Assembly (NCBI GenBank): GCA_001770205.1
Contig: MEQL01000009.1
Coordinates: forward strand, 1-56,773
Reading direction: 5' to 3'
From: Bdellovibrionales bacterium RIFOXYD12_FULL_39_22
GTDB lineage: Bacteria > Bdellovibrionota > Bacteriovoracia > Bacteriovoracales > Bacteriovoracaceae
DNA: 56,773 nt
Shown here: positions 43,551 through 54,200 of the stretch, piece by piece
How the letters are laid out: the number at the start of each line of letters is the position of its first letter
Numbering within the stretch: position 1 is the first letter of the stretch
The notes under the pieces: generated by a model
Databases searched by the model: none
What the model was told of the DNA's origin: nothing
The model's input: the letters and a program-made list of their open reading frames with translations, nothing else
Program-made: the position numbers and the translations under genes

Positions 43551-45044
43551 ATTTTTGCTTCAGCTAAGCTATTGCTTTGTGCTTGTCTCTCCACTGTATT
43601 TGCTTCGGAATTATCGGAATCAGAGGTGCGAAAAAATTTAGGTGATATTATCAAGGCACTGGATGATTATAAAATATCTATTTCTTCTCAAAAGAATGAT
43701 TACCGGAACAAGGTAGATAACATTAAAAAGCGACTGTTAGAAATACCTATTTCAAGTTGTAAGATGAAACCAACTTCACTAAATCAAGTTGGATTTGGAA
43801 TTAATTGCTACTTAGAGAATAAAAAAATTACACGGATTGGACTCAAAACTAAAAATGATAAAGATGAAATTGTTTTGGTAGAATATGAGATGTATGAAAA
43901 TGGAGCATTGAAAAAATATTCGATGATTTCTGATAATGATATTAGCATTCGTGGATTTTATTTGGATGGCAGCAAGTCCCTAGAAGTTACTAAGGCCTTA
44001 AATGAAAAAATTAAAGAGTTGATCTATGACAAAAATGGACGCCTAATTAGCGCTTCTATTGTGGATCGTGTCAATTATAATACTAAAGAAGAGGTTTCGC
44101 TTAATAATCAACTTTATGCTGGCCTTCGGCCGTTGATTGAAAAACATATTTCCTGTCAAGATAAAACTTTCGATCGAGGGGCGTTTGATAAAGAATTAGG
44201 AGAGCTTTGTTTGCAAAAGGGGATCTCTGATTTGTTGTGTGGTTATTCTTTTGCTGCCAAATATACGCGTGAGGCCGAAGATATTATGGAAATTCCGATC
44301 GGTGATATTGGAGCGTTTGGCATGAATGCGCTACTGCGTTTATGTGACAAAGAGAGGATTTCATGGGCGTGTGGAGAGTTGTCCGCAGGTATTCGAAAAT
44401 GGGACGGAACAGTAGTGCAGGATAAAGATGCTTCCAAGGTTGTTATTGATCATGTTGGGCAATCTTGTAATCTTGAACCTGGATTAGACATTCTTAATTT
44501 ATTTAGCACCAATGATAATTCCGGAGATTTAATTGAAATGGCCCAGGAGTTGGCGCAATTACCATTAGAGGATGCTTGTCGCTTTGCTGGGGAGGACTCA
44601 GAGTATTGCTATCAACTTATGCTATACGAAAAAGAGGAATCTCGAAGTCTACCTATGGCAATTGGGCAGTGTAACAACAATAATCGATTAAGTTGTTTGG
44701 CGTTAAAAGATGGTCGATTTGGGCAGCAGGGAGAGGCGGCGTACAACAATATTTCCGATGAAGCTAAAAAATTAACAGAGGCATGGCAATTCAATGAAAG
44801 AGAAAGTATTCGGATGGAAGATGTCGCTAATTTTCAAGATGATAATCATTTCGTGGGAGACTTTTTTGACTATTTTAATTCTAGTGGTGGAGTTATAGAC
44901 TATTGTGGAGAAGCAATTGAGCTTGCAAAAATTGATACTATTCAAGCAGATTTTGGACAGGACGATATCGGCGGGATGTTTGATGGCCTAACGCCGGAGG
45001 ATTATGGCGTTGGTGATTTAGATTTTGCAGGGCCTGAAGATTAG
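43551..45044 (+). CDS. Secreted disulfide-rich repeat protein, probable ATT start
   Basis: About 498 residues. From ATT at 43551 the N-terminus is a signal peptide (FASAKLLLCACLSTVFA, then SELSE). AGAGGAG (43538-43544) lies 6 nt upstream; the only conventional alternative is TTG 43572, which has no such site and cuts the basic residue from the signal peptide. The stop codon of cheX is in the same frame at 43545-43547. The mature part has paired cysteines in helical repeats (LCLQKGISDLLCGYSFA, LCDKERISWACGELSAG, ACRFAGEDSEYCYQLM), like Sel1/Hcp repeats. Acidic C-terminus. Confidence 0.65.
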   Translation: MFASAKLLLCACLSTVFASELSESEVRKNLGDIIKALDDYKISISSQKNDYRNKVDNIKKRLLEIPISSCKMKPTSLNQVGFGINCYLENKKITRIGLKTKNDKDEIVLVEYEMYENGALKKYSMISDNDISIRGFYLDGSKSLEVTKALNEKIKELIYDKNGRLISASIVDRVNYNTKEEVSLNNQLYAGLRPLIEKHISCQDKTFDRGAFDKELGELCLQKGISDLLCGYSFAAKYTREAEDIMEIPIGDIGAFGMNALLRLCDKERISWACGELSAGIRKWDGTVVQDKDASKVVIDHVGQSCNLEPGLDILNLFSTNDNSGDLIEMAQELAQLPLEDACRFAGEDSEYCYQLMLYEKEESRSLPMAIGQCNNNNRLSCLALKDGRFGQQGEAAYNNISDEAKKLTEAWQFNERESIRMEDVANFQDDNHFVGDFFDYFNSSGGVIDYCGEAIELAKIDTIQADFGQDDIGGMFDGLTPEDYGVGDLDFAGPED

Positions 45045-45053
45045 AATCAAATC

Positions 45054-45992
45054 CTATTTGCTGGCCACAACTTTGAGTATTTTAAAGCGAAAAAACTGAT
45101 TTAGAGGACAATCAATCTCTTTACAGTAGTAGCTATCATTATCCAAAAAATCTTGCCAGCGTGAAATCAAAATATCATTGAGTTCAAAGTCTATGCCTTT
45201 TTTAATTTTGGCACACTTATTTATGCAAAACAGATTTTTAAAATCAAAAAAATAATCTGCTCCTTTTTTAATTTTTTCTAATAGGTCAGTAAAAATATTA
45301 TCTAAATTGGCCGGATCTTCTTTGGCCTTATCTATTTTTAAATAATCACTGATTTTGCTGGCCGCAGCAGAAGCGGCAGTTTCCTTTAAGTGTTTGGCGT
45401 ATGCACGTAATTTGCACTCTGAGAGGAATTTACAAAAAAGATGTCCGCGCTCATCTAGCATAGAAACGGCCTGGTAGGTGTTGGGATCAAACTCAGCTGA
45501 TGACTGAGGAGTTATAAATTTGCACTGGTTGTGGCAAAAAAGCTCTGCAGAAGAGAGGAGATCAAAAGAAGTTTCCGATGATTGTGTTTGGGCCAAGGAA
45601 ATTTTTTGTGCTTTTATCAAATGGTAGTAAAAGTTCATTTGATAAGGAAGGCCACCTGTAGCTAGTAAGGTTTTATCGGTGGATCTGATTTTAAAAATAA
45701 TTTCTTCATAATCTTTTAAATCTAAAATAGTGTTGGCGATGGAGTAATTGACAATACTGTCGTCTTTATCCCAAATATAGATAGTTTTTGCACATAAACT
45801 GGTAGTTGTAAGTTCCTCGGCAGAAAGTTTAAGGCGAGTAATTAAAAGATCAATTTTTTTTGTAGCAATTTCATTTTGAACGGAAGCAATATCGGAAACG
45901 GCGGTATAAGAATAGTCTAATTCTGTTAGGGCAAGATTTAAATTGTTAGTTGGATCGCTGGCATCTAAAAAAATCAGAGCGTTCTTTTGCAT
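45054..45992 (-). CDS. Pseudo-receiver with four cysteine pairs
   Basis: 312 residues. Residues 1-110 have receiver spacing (ALIFLDASD, DLLITRLK, TIYIWDKDD), but the phospho-acceptor Asp of the third strand is replaced (ITRLK). The rest holds FCHNQC, FCKFLSEC, FCINKC and YCKEIDC, four cysteine pairs in a mostly helical context that could bind Zn or an Fe-S cluster. ATG at 45992 with AGGA upstream; the frame runs on to 46013. Convergent with the secreted protein gene. Confidence 0.6.
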   Translation of the reverse strand: MQKNALIFLDASDPTNNLNLALTELDYSYTAVSDIASVQNEIATKKIDLLITRLKLSAEELTTTSLCAKTIYIWDKDDSIVNYSIANTILDLKDYEEIIFKIRSTDKTLLATGGLPYQMNFYYHLIKAQKISLAQTQSSETSFDLLSSAELFCHNQCKFITPQSSAEFDPNTYQAVSMLDERGHLFCKFLSECKLRAYAKHLKETAASAAASKISDYLKIDKAKEDPANLDNIFTDLLEKIKKGADYFFDFKNLFCINKCAKIKKGIDFELNDILISRWQDFLDNDSYYCKEIDCPLNQFFRFKILKVVASK

Positions 45993-45999
45993 GGAGTTC

Positions 46000-46260
46000 C
46001 TACTTCTTTGCAATTATTTCTGCTTCCAATCCTTCTTCACTGATTTCAAAAGTAAACTCTTCAGCGCCACTCTCTTTGGTATCATGAACTAAACCAACAA
46101 TGTCCTCAATAGAAAGTTCAGGATCGATATTATAATCGCCGCAAATACATGAGACAAGTTCATGAGCTACTTCATAATCTTTATCTGCTTTTAAATTTTT
46201 TATATTAAAGGTGATGATAAAGGAATCACTATCCAAATTCATGTCGACGTCTACTTTCAT
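46000..46260 (-). CDS. Small acidic protein of unknown function
   Basis: 86 residues: an alternating strand (DSFIITFNIKNL), a helical part (DYEVAHELVSCICGDYNID) and a final strand-turn (EEFTFEISEEGLEAEIIAKK). No family recognised. ATG with GGGAGG upstream. It lies between the ABC-F gene and the Cys-pair gene on the same strand with short gaps, so probably one operon. Confidence 0.6.
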   Translation of the reverse strand: MKVDVDMNLDSDSFIITFNIKNLKADKDYEVAHELVSCICGDYNIDPELSIEDIVGLVHDTKESGAEEFTFEISEEGLEAEIIAKK

Positions 46261-46284
46261 TTATCAAGCCTCCCGTTTTACTTA

Positions 46285-47910
46285 CTATGCATTTGCCTGT
46301 TTGCGATCTAAATATTCCTGATAACTACTATCGTAAAGATAGACAGATCCTTTGTCTACCTCCAATACTTTATTTGTAAGTTGATGCAGAAAATATCGGT
46401 CATGGCTTACCATCATAATAGTTCCCTGATAACGCTTAAGAGAATCTAATAGTACCTCTCGTGATTTTATGTCTAGGTGGTTGGTTGGTTCGTCTAGAAT
46501 TAGAAAATTAAACTTTGAGGTTAGTAGGTAAGCAAGAACAACGCGGGCCTTTTCTCCTCCAGAGAGATGTTTAATCTTTTTGAAAATTTCATCGCCACGA
46601 AATAAAAAAGCGGCCAACAGGTTACGTAAAAAAGCATCGGTATGGTGTGAAAGCTTTGCCTGCATCTCCTCAAAAATCGTCTTCTCAAAATCAAGAGATT
46701 CCAAAGTGTATTGCCCGAAGTAACCGACGGCGATACTAGGGCCAAGATTAGCACTTCCGGCGGTGGGCAGAATTTGTCCGGCGATTATTTTCATTAGGGT
46801 TGATTTACCGGCACCATTTACTCCCACTACTGCAATTTTTTCTTGTCGTCGTATTGTCGTGGTTAAATTCGAAAAAACATGATTAGCTCGCTTTTGAGAG
46901 TCGTACCAGGTTTTACTTAGGTTAGAAATTACGGCAACGTCATTACCACCACGGGGAATTTCTGGAAGTAAAATAGACATTTCTTCCTCTTCTGACACTA
47001 ATTCAACGCGTTCAATTTTTTCTAATTTTTTAACCCGAGATTGGACTTGTGCGGCATGGGAAGCGCGTGCTTGAAAGCGAGCAATAAATTCCTCTTCTTT
47101 TTTTAACATATCCTGCTGACGATTAAATTGTGCCTCATTCTGTTTAAGACGAACTGCCCGTTCTTTGGTATAGAAGTCATAATTACCTGAGTAGATAGTA
47201 ATTTTTCCGGCGGCAATTTCGATAGTTTTTTTGATAATGCGATTTAAAAACTCTCTATCGTGACTAGTCATTAAGATTGCGCCCTTAAAGCTCTGACACC
47301 ATTTTTCTAACCATAAGATGGTTTCCATATCAAGATAGTTAGTAGGTTCATCCATTAAAATAAGATCTGGCATCACGATTAAAACTTTGGCCAAGGCGAT
47401 GCGCATTTTCCGGCCACCACTAAAATTTTCTATTAGTTTATTATGATCTTCTGGAGTAATACCTAGGCCGGTTAAGATTTCTTGGGCCTCGCTTTCAATG
47501 GTGTATCCACCACGTCGTTCAAACTCAATCTGAGCATCTCCCATTTTTTCTAAAATTTCATTCATCTGTTGAGTGGCAAGAGTTGGATCACAAAGTAGTG
47601 CTTCATATTGGGATAGCGAATGTCGTAGTTGTGCAACAGCGCTATTGCCTTCAATTACTTCTTCTAATGCACTCCTTCCGTGCATCTCCCCAACTTCTTG
47701 TGAGAAATAAGCGATTTTAGTCTGGCCTAAAAAACTAACCTGCCCTTCATCGGGGCGTTCATCTCCAACAATAAGACGAAAAATAGTGGTTTTTCCAGTA
47801 CCATTGGCGCCGACTAGGCCTATTTTTTCTCCTGGGTTTATTTGAAAACTGACATTGGAGAAGAGATTTTTTCCTCCTAATACTTTTGAAATGTTAGATA
47901 GATTGATCAA
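46285..47910 (-). CDS. ABC-F family ATPase
   Basis: 541 residues, soluble, two ABC domains: Walker A GANGTGKTT and GVNGAGKST; signatures FSGGRKMRIALAK and LSGGEKARVVLAY; Walker B LILMDEPTNYLD and FLILDEPTNHLD. A Lys/Glu-rich coiled-coil linker lies near residues 245-300. ABC-F proteins bind the ribosomal E site (translation factors or antibiotic resistance); subfamily not assigned. First gene of the leftward run with the small acidic protein and the Cys-pair protein. Confidence 0.93.
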   Translation of the reverse strand: MINLSNISKVLGGKNLFSNVSFQINPGEKIGLVGANGTGKTTIFRLIVGDERPDEGQVSFLGQTKIAYFSQEVGEMHGRSALEEVIEGNSAVAQLRHSLSQYEALLCDPTLATQQMNEILEKMGDAQIEFERRGGYTIESEAQEILTGLGITPEDHNKLIENFSGGRKMRIALAKVLIVMPDLILMDEPTNYLDMETILWLEKWCQSFKGAILMTSHDREFLNRIIKKTIEIAAGKITIYSGNYDFYTKERAVRLKQNEAQFNRQQDMLKKEEEFIARFQARASHAAQVQSRVKKLEKIERVELVSEEEEMSILLPEIPRGGNDVAVISNLSKTWYDSQKRANHVFSNLTTTIRRQEKIAVVGVNGAGKSTLMKIIAGQILPTAGSANLGPSIAVGYFGQYTLESLDFEKTIFEEMQAKLSHHTDAFLRNLLAAFLFRGDEIFKKIKHLSGGEKARVVLAYLLTSKFNFLILDEPTNHLDIKSREVLLDSLKRYQGTIMMVSHDRYFLHQLTNKVLEVDKGSVYLYDSSYQEYLDRKQANA

Positions 47911-47988
47911 GAGGATTTCCTATTTTAAAATTTACGGAATTATCGAGAAGGTAGATTTAGCATGGCCAATATGATTTTTCACTTAAAT

Positions 47989-50900
47989 TTAGTCATTATC
48001 AATTTTTAGCGGTAACAAAATAAGTCTAATCTGTTCCTGATCTTTGCAAAGTAGGGCGTAGGCATAATCATTGCGCGCTCCCCACATTACGGGATTTTTG
48101 GCAATACATTGTGAAGGAATTTCAAGGTTAAATTTCGCCGGAGAGACTAAGTCCTGATTTTCATCTATGGTGGTTATGTAAATATGTTTACTGTTAATTT
48201 GAGTTGAATCGATATAAAGCGCCGGACGAGTCTCTCCGAGAATGTTCACAGTTACCGGAGAGTATAATTCTTGAAAGATATTTCCAGGCAAAAAACTAAA
48301 GCGATTTATCGGCACGGAAGAGGTATGCTCTTTACCGTTTGAATTTAAACTGTGATATATAAGTTCATCTCGACTTTGCCAGAAAGAGTGATAAATATTT
48401 TCTTTTCTAAAACTGGCCAAGAATCCAACAAGATGATCACGTCTATAGCTTTGAACTTGTTGGAAGGGAAAGTTAAGAGAGCTATTTGCAAGATCTAGTG
48501 CTAGGTGGGTGGCAATGTCATCACGCTGAAAACCGATAAAAACAGTTAGCCCAGTTAAATCGATTGAACTCCGCGTAATATTTATCGTTGGATAAACATA
48601 GTTATTGGCCAGATCACCGAGAGAACTATCTAGTAGCTCGAACTTATATTTAGAAGAAGTGTTGATGGGAACTATATAGAAGTTTTGTGCTAAATTTTCC
48701 CCAGAGGAAAAGATGGCCCGCAGTATTCCCGCCTGATAGTCGCTCCGCGATTGGGGAAGAACGTAGTGTAAATATAGTTCTTCATCCCAGTCAGTATCTA
48801 GTTCTCTGGTGGCCATTTTTATAAATTTATAGTTGTCAAAAATTCTAGTTTTTAGAACGACACTACCATTATCTATTTCGGGGGCCAAATAGTAGATGTG
48901 AGGAATATTATTACGCGCATCTACCAGGAAGGAATTGGGATTTTTATCCAGAAGTGGAACCTTTCCTTTGGCCAAAAAGGCCGGAAGGGCAACTTTGCCA
49001 AGTTGTGCAGTAGTGAAAGGAATAAACCAGAGAGTTTTAAGATCAATGAAGACTGTTTCTGGCGTGAATTTCCAATGTGATAATTTTTCAGAAAAAAGTG
49101 GAGAGAGGTTATTATTGTAAAAGGAGTATAGCAAATATTGCTCCTTTTCTGTTTTGACTAACGAACCGACAAAGTAATCATCGTTTCCATCGTAGTTGAT
49201 ATCAACCTTGAGAATAGAAATTAGTTTTTTTGCGTTGGGAATTGAGATAGAGGGAGCTAGTTTAGCATAGCTGTCATTTTGTAAACGAAAAATGGCAATT
49301 TCCATACCTTCTGGTGAGTACTCCTCTAAGTAGTATTCCGGTGAAGTGGTATTAGAAAACTTATTGGTGATAGTGGATAAAAATTCACTTTTTTTGGCGC
49401 TGATCGGCAGTTGGAAGGTGACAAGATCATGATCAGCGGCCAGATCTAGCGTTCGTGTGATGGTTAGATGATTATAGTAAGTTCGCTTATTGTTACTGCT
49501 TGAGCTGATAGTAATTTCTGCGGCAACTTTATTAGAAATAGAGGTATTTGTAATTTGACCATTTACCTCTAAAGTCGTTACCTCTCCAGAAGAAAGAGAG
49601 TCAATGTTAAAGTTAGATTTGCTTAATATCAAATGTGGTGAATTGAGTTTAATGGATACAACAATATTTTTCTCAATTGCCCAATAGTTTTTAATAGGTA
49701 GCGTAAAGGAAAAATTGCCATTTGCTTTGGAATAATTAATGTATTGAGCATGTTTTAAAATAGGCCTTACCATCGGTTGGGCCGAAAGCGTTAAGGCTTG
49801 CTCTAGGTTGGGAAGTCCATCGATACTAAATTTTTTGCCGCTGGCCGCGGGAGAAGAGGAGAGCGCTAGACGGGCAAAAAGCTCAGAGTTGGTAGCATCC
49901 TCTAGAGATGCCTTCAAGACTCCCAGCATAGCAGAGATAAAAGGAGCGGCCTGACTTGTCCCACTTTTGATTTCATATCCTTCTACGGAAAATGCCAGCG
50001 GATTTAATTTCTCTGGGTAGGTGCTTAGAATATTATCTCCTGGGGCCAAAAGATCTACGCTACCTCCATAATTAGAAAAACGAGATATTTTTCCATCGTT
50101 ACTAATAGAGCCGACACAGGCAACACCATCTAGCGCACAAGGGTATACTGGTTCGCTACTATTATTGTTTCCGGCGGCGGCAACGATGATTATTCCACTT
50201 GAGAGCGCTAGATTTATACTTTCATTTAAGTATTTTGTTTCTAAACTTTTTGGCCAGCCTAGACTTAGATTGATAATGTCAGCTTTCATTTTGATGGCAT
50301 ACAAAATACCTTTGGCCAGTCGGTCGGAGAGGGCCAACGTGGCCTTATTATTTTGATCTTTTTTATATAGAACTTTTACCGGAAGTACTTTTATATTTTT
50401 AGCAATACTGGTTATTCCGAGATTGTTGTTTGCTTCTGCCGCGATAATACCGGCCAGATGAGTTCCATGCCCATCATCATCATAAACTAGATTGTCGCCA
50501 CCTTCCTTTTTGCTGGTAAAGTTCCAGCCCATACAGTCGCCGCTATAACCATTTTGGTCATTATCGGCGAGGGGATTAAAGGGAAGTTTGCCATTTTCAC
50601 ACTCTATATCATTTTTTAAAATATTGTTTTTTATATCTGAATGATCAATATCTATTCCACTATCTAAAATGGCCACAACGATTTTTTTATCACTATTTTT
50701 TCCCATCGTTGAAAATATTTTCTTAACACCGATATCTGTTTTTTCATCACCGGCCACCTGTTCATAGTGAATGTCGTCCACGTCATATTGTATAATTTGT
50801 CCATGATTGAAAAGTCCCCATTGGTAGATAGTTAAAGGATCGTTGCTGTAGTGAATATCGCTACTGCGGTTGGGAATGATAGAGAAAGGTTCAAATTCAA

Positions 50901-51210
50901 AAACCTCTTCAACATTCACCACTCCACTAATATTTCTAATTGTTCTAATATTATTTTGAGGGCCATTAGAAATTTTTAGATCAACATTGTAGAGTCGAGA
51001 GAAGTAGTCTGATTTAATATTGTCGAAAGAAGATATTTTGATGATATCGCTGTTGGCCTTTATGAGCTGCTGGATTTTTTCTGCGGATAGTTGTTTGTTG
51101 AATTCAACAATAAAGCGTGCAGATCTAGCGGATTCTTCAGCGGAGATGGCCATGCTACTTATGATGGTTGAGATTATTGTTATACTTAAGATTGAATTTA
51201 TTAGTTTCAT
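47989..51210 (-). CDS. Large secreted subtilisin-like (S8) protease
   Basis: About 1073 residues. Signal peptide MKLINSILSITIISTIISS then MAISAEE; I9-like propeptide; S8 catalytic domain about residues 150-480 with Asp in VAILDSGIDIDH, His in DGHGTHLAGI and Ser in SGTSQAAPF. The C-terminal half is beta-rich and holds calcium-loop-like VDINYDGNDDYFVG and LDTDWDEELYLHY, suggestive of FG-GAP/VCBS repeats. ATG at 51210 with GGAGAGG upstream, 1 bp after the stop of the next upstream gene, so the two are an operon. Exported, perhaps for prey or substrate degradation. Confidence 0.92.
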   Translation of the reverse strand: MKLINSILSITIISTIISSMAISAEESARSARFIVEFNKQLSAEKIQQLIKANSDIIKISSFDNIKSDYFSRLYNVDLKISNGPQNNIRTIRNISGVVNVEEVFEFEPFSIIPNRSSDIHYSNDPLTIYQWGLFNHGQIIQYDVDDIHYEQVAGDEKTDIGVKKIFSTMGKNSDKKIVVAILDSGIDIDHSDIKNNILKNDIECENGKLPFNPLADNDQNGYSGDCMGWNFTSKKEGGDNLVYDDDGHGTHLAGIIAAEANNNLGITSIAKNIKVLPVKVLYKKDQNNKATLALSDRLAKGILYAIKMKADIINLSLGWPKSLETKYLNESINLALSSGIIIVAAAGNNNSSEPVYPCALDGVACVGSISNDGKISRFSNYGGSVDLLAPGDNILSTYPEKLNPLAFSVEGYEIKSGTSQAAPFISAMLGVLKASLEDATNSELFARLALSSSPAASGKKFSIDGLPNLEQALTLSAQPMVRPILKHAQYINYSKANGNFSFTLPIKNYWAIEKNIVVSIKLNSPHLILSKSNFNIDSLSSGEVTTLEVNGQITNTSISNKVAAEITISSSSNNKRTYYNHLTITRTLDLAADHDLVTFQLPISAKKSEFLSTITNKFSNTTSPEYYLEEYSPEGMEIAIFRLQNDSYAKLAPSISIPNAKKLISILKVDINYDGNDDYFVGSLVKTEKEQYLLYSFYNNNLSPLFSEKLSHWKFTPETVFIDLKTLWFIPFTTAQLGKVALPAFLAKGKVPLLDKNPNSFLVDARNNIPHIYYLAPEIDNGSVVLKTRIFDNYKFIKMATRELDTDWDEELYLHYVLPQSRSDYQAGILRAIFSSGENLAQNFYIVPINTSSKYKFELLDSSLGDLANNYVYPTINITRSSIDLTGLTVFIGFQRDDIATHLALDLANSSLNFPFQQVQSYRRDHLVGFLASFRKENIYHSFWQSRDELIYHSLNSNGKEHTSSVPINRFSFLPGNIFQELYSPVTVNILGETRPALYIDSTQINSKHIYITTIDENQDLVSPAKFNLEIPSQCIAKNPVMWGARNDYAYALLCKDQEQIRLILLPLKIDND

Positions 51211-51211
51211 G

Positions 51212-54200
51212 CTAAAACCTCTCCAAAATCCAGTAGGCGTAAAATTCATTTTCATTCATTTCAATTTTGTTTTGCATATTGGATAAAGGCCCTAAGATAT
51301 TTTTATCTCCAAACTCCCCGATTGAATTGGAGATATAAGGTCGATCACCGGCCTCTTCTTTTTCACGGAATCCTTGAACGTTGGCAAAAGCGTAGAGATT
51401 AGATTCTCCGCCCACTACTTCAACAATTCCGGCAAGCGGTAATTCACTGTTTAGAATTTTTAATATCTTCATTAAGCGATTAAGTGCCACTTGCGGATTG
51501 CAAGATAGCGCTGCCAGTTGATAATCATCTCGGTATTCCAGGTAATTATTATAATTAAGTCGTAGTTTATTTTCCCAGTTAGGCCCATCTAGATATTGTG
51601 TTTGGGATTCATCGCGATTAGCGTATTTGTACATTATTTTAAGTAGTTTTTCACTGGGTATTTTTAATAGAGCATTGATGCCAGCATTATAAATAAAGGT
51701 TTGGAATTTTATCTCGTATAATATTAATTTTTTAGTATGGAGAAAAACTTCATCATTTTGGAAAAAGCGGCCATGAAATTTGCGATTAATATCAGATATT
51801 ATCTCGTTGGCCTGCTCTTTTTTGATAGACCAGCCACGCCAAGCTTCAGTAATGTTTATGAAGGGGCGATTGATGCTATCGCATTTTGCCCCGCGCATAT
51901 TTTCGCTTTCAATTTCTCCCTCTACTTGCATTGTTTTCCCGTGAGAATTACCAAAGACAGAATTGCCGGCCTGTTCACTGGTGGAGGTCGATATGTTGAC
52001 ATCTTCGAGTTCTAAGAATTCATCTTTTATAGCATTTATGACGTCAGTGGCCATCTGTTCATAATGTTTTCCGGTGGAGTTTCCTTCCTTGATTCTTAAA
52101 TAACGATTGGTTCCGCCACTAGGATGGGCAACTGTAAGCAAATCTTGGTCATTTTGTTTTGTCCAGCGCCAGAAAAAAAGTGACATTTTTTTTGAGCTTT
52201 GAGTAAAGGAATGATGTAGTTTATATGGAGAATTAAGCACAGAAACTAACTCAACAGAGTTTCCAGTTAAAAGTTCACGAAGCGCCGCAATTGCTAAAAA
52301 AATATCCGGGTTAACTTTTTCGTTACTATTGATGTTGAGATTATAAAAGTCTGTCTTGGCATTTCCCGCACCGCCCAACGCTTGAATATTGATTATGGGG
52401 ATAATCCCTTTTAGTCCAATAGAGATTCCAACTTTACCAACATCCCCGAGACTTTTATAGATCTGAATGGTGGAGCTATCTTTTTTGTAGATATGTAAGC
52501 GAGATAAAACAGTCCCGTTGGCCATCAAAGAGGCGTGGGCCTTGATTTTCTCTGTAAATCCATATTGGGCAGTTAACATCGGTTGGATTCCAATTGAATC
52601 GGAAATGATGATAGATTCTCCGGTGGCAAAGGATTCATCAAAAATGGCAAAAATTTCTTCGAGTTTTTTCTTTCGCTCTTCTATATCTGGCATGTTTTGT
52701 ACTTCATCTATGTTTGCAAAAATTTTGGCAAGATTGTTATTTAATCTTGGCACCATGATGTTTTTAAAGGGATACTTTAAGGCCTTTTTCATGCTCTTGA
52801 TTGGCTGTAGGTGAGTGTAGGTGCGCATGATGCTGGCCTTGGCAGTACCACTTAGCGCCCAAGGTGCTGTTACCCCTGTAGTTCCTAAAAAGGCCCCGCC
52901 GGCAACAGAGAAACCAATGGTGTCGGCCAGCTGAACTTTATTATCTACTCCCATATAACTTCCAGAGACAATTTCTCGAGAAGCGATCAGGTCAAAAGTT
53001 CCCGTGGGAATGGCCCAGAAACCAAAGGATGTTTTTTCCATTTTCCCCGTTTTAAGAAAGTTTAAAAATTGTTTTTTTGCTAATTCATATTGCTTGTCAT
53101 AAATGTCTTGCTGCAAATCCATGAGTTGGATTGCCTCATTTATTTGCACAAGAGCGTTGGAGATTATGTTGGAGATAAACTTAGATTTGATAAAGGCAAA
53201 AATTTCACTGGACGAAAGAGGAGATTCGGGATCTCCAAAGGCAAAACGTTCACTATGCCCTTCCCAATTTTCTTGCATCAATTTTCCTTCGACTAATTTC
53301 TCTCCGGCCGAGAGTTGTTGATTAATCGCTAGTGCGGGGGCCTTAATTTTAAAAAGTTCTATCAAACTATTTCGGCGAGAGATCATTTTCTCCGTAAGCA
53401 ACAGCCTAACTTCTTCAGGTAAGTAAGCTTCTGCAGAAATGCTTATGAAATCATTGCGTGTTAATTTTGCTAGGCGATTTAGAATCCATTTGGCATCTTC
53501 AAACGAGGTAGAAAAACTATTTTCTTCTGATAGATCTAACTTAACTCCTTCACTAATAACTCGTCCAGCAGTCCAGGCAAAAAGATTTAAGCTCTCAGGG
53601 ATATCTACAATAGCGTAGGGAATTTGTAGCGCATTTAATACTCGCCTTCCTTTAATAACGGAGTCGGGGATAAAGCCAATCGATAAGTTGTAAACGTAAT
53701 CATCTGCTGGCATGACGATAACGTCTTGCATGGTGAGTGATTTTGCTCCCTCCGCTACTTCTTCAGTAATCCATCGTTTAGGATCGCCAAAGGTGGCCTC
53801 TGCCAAGCGAGACAAGAAGGCCTTGGTGCTAATGTCGTTGGAAAAATTTAAAGTTATTTTGGGAAGGTATTTTAGTGGAGTGGTGAAGTATCCCAATTTT
53901 GAAAGCAGAGCGCGATTTAGCAGGACGTTGTGGATTTTTTTATTGGCCATGATGGTAAAGGTTTGTGGACGGCCATTGATATTTTTTATTACATTAAAAC
54001 GAAAATTTCCAGTGCGAGAAACTATAGGGGAAACGTATTCTACGCTGTCACCACTCTCTATTGCCAGTTGGCCGATCTCCTCGGGAAATCCGGCCTGTGC
54101 CCAAATTGCAGATTCTTCAGGATTTAATTTAGCTAAATCAAAGGAGTGATCGGCCAACACCTTTTTATGTAACTCCTGTGGCAGTTGAACTTTGCCATTA

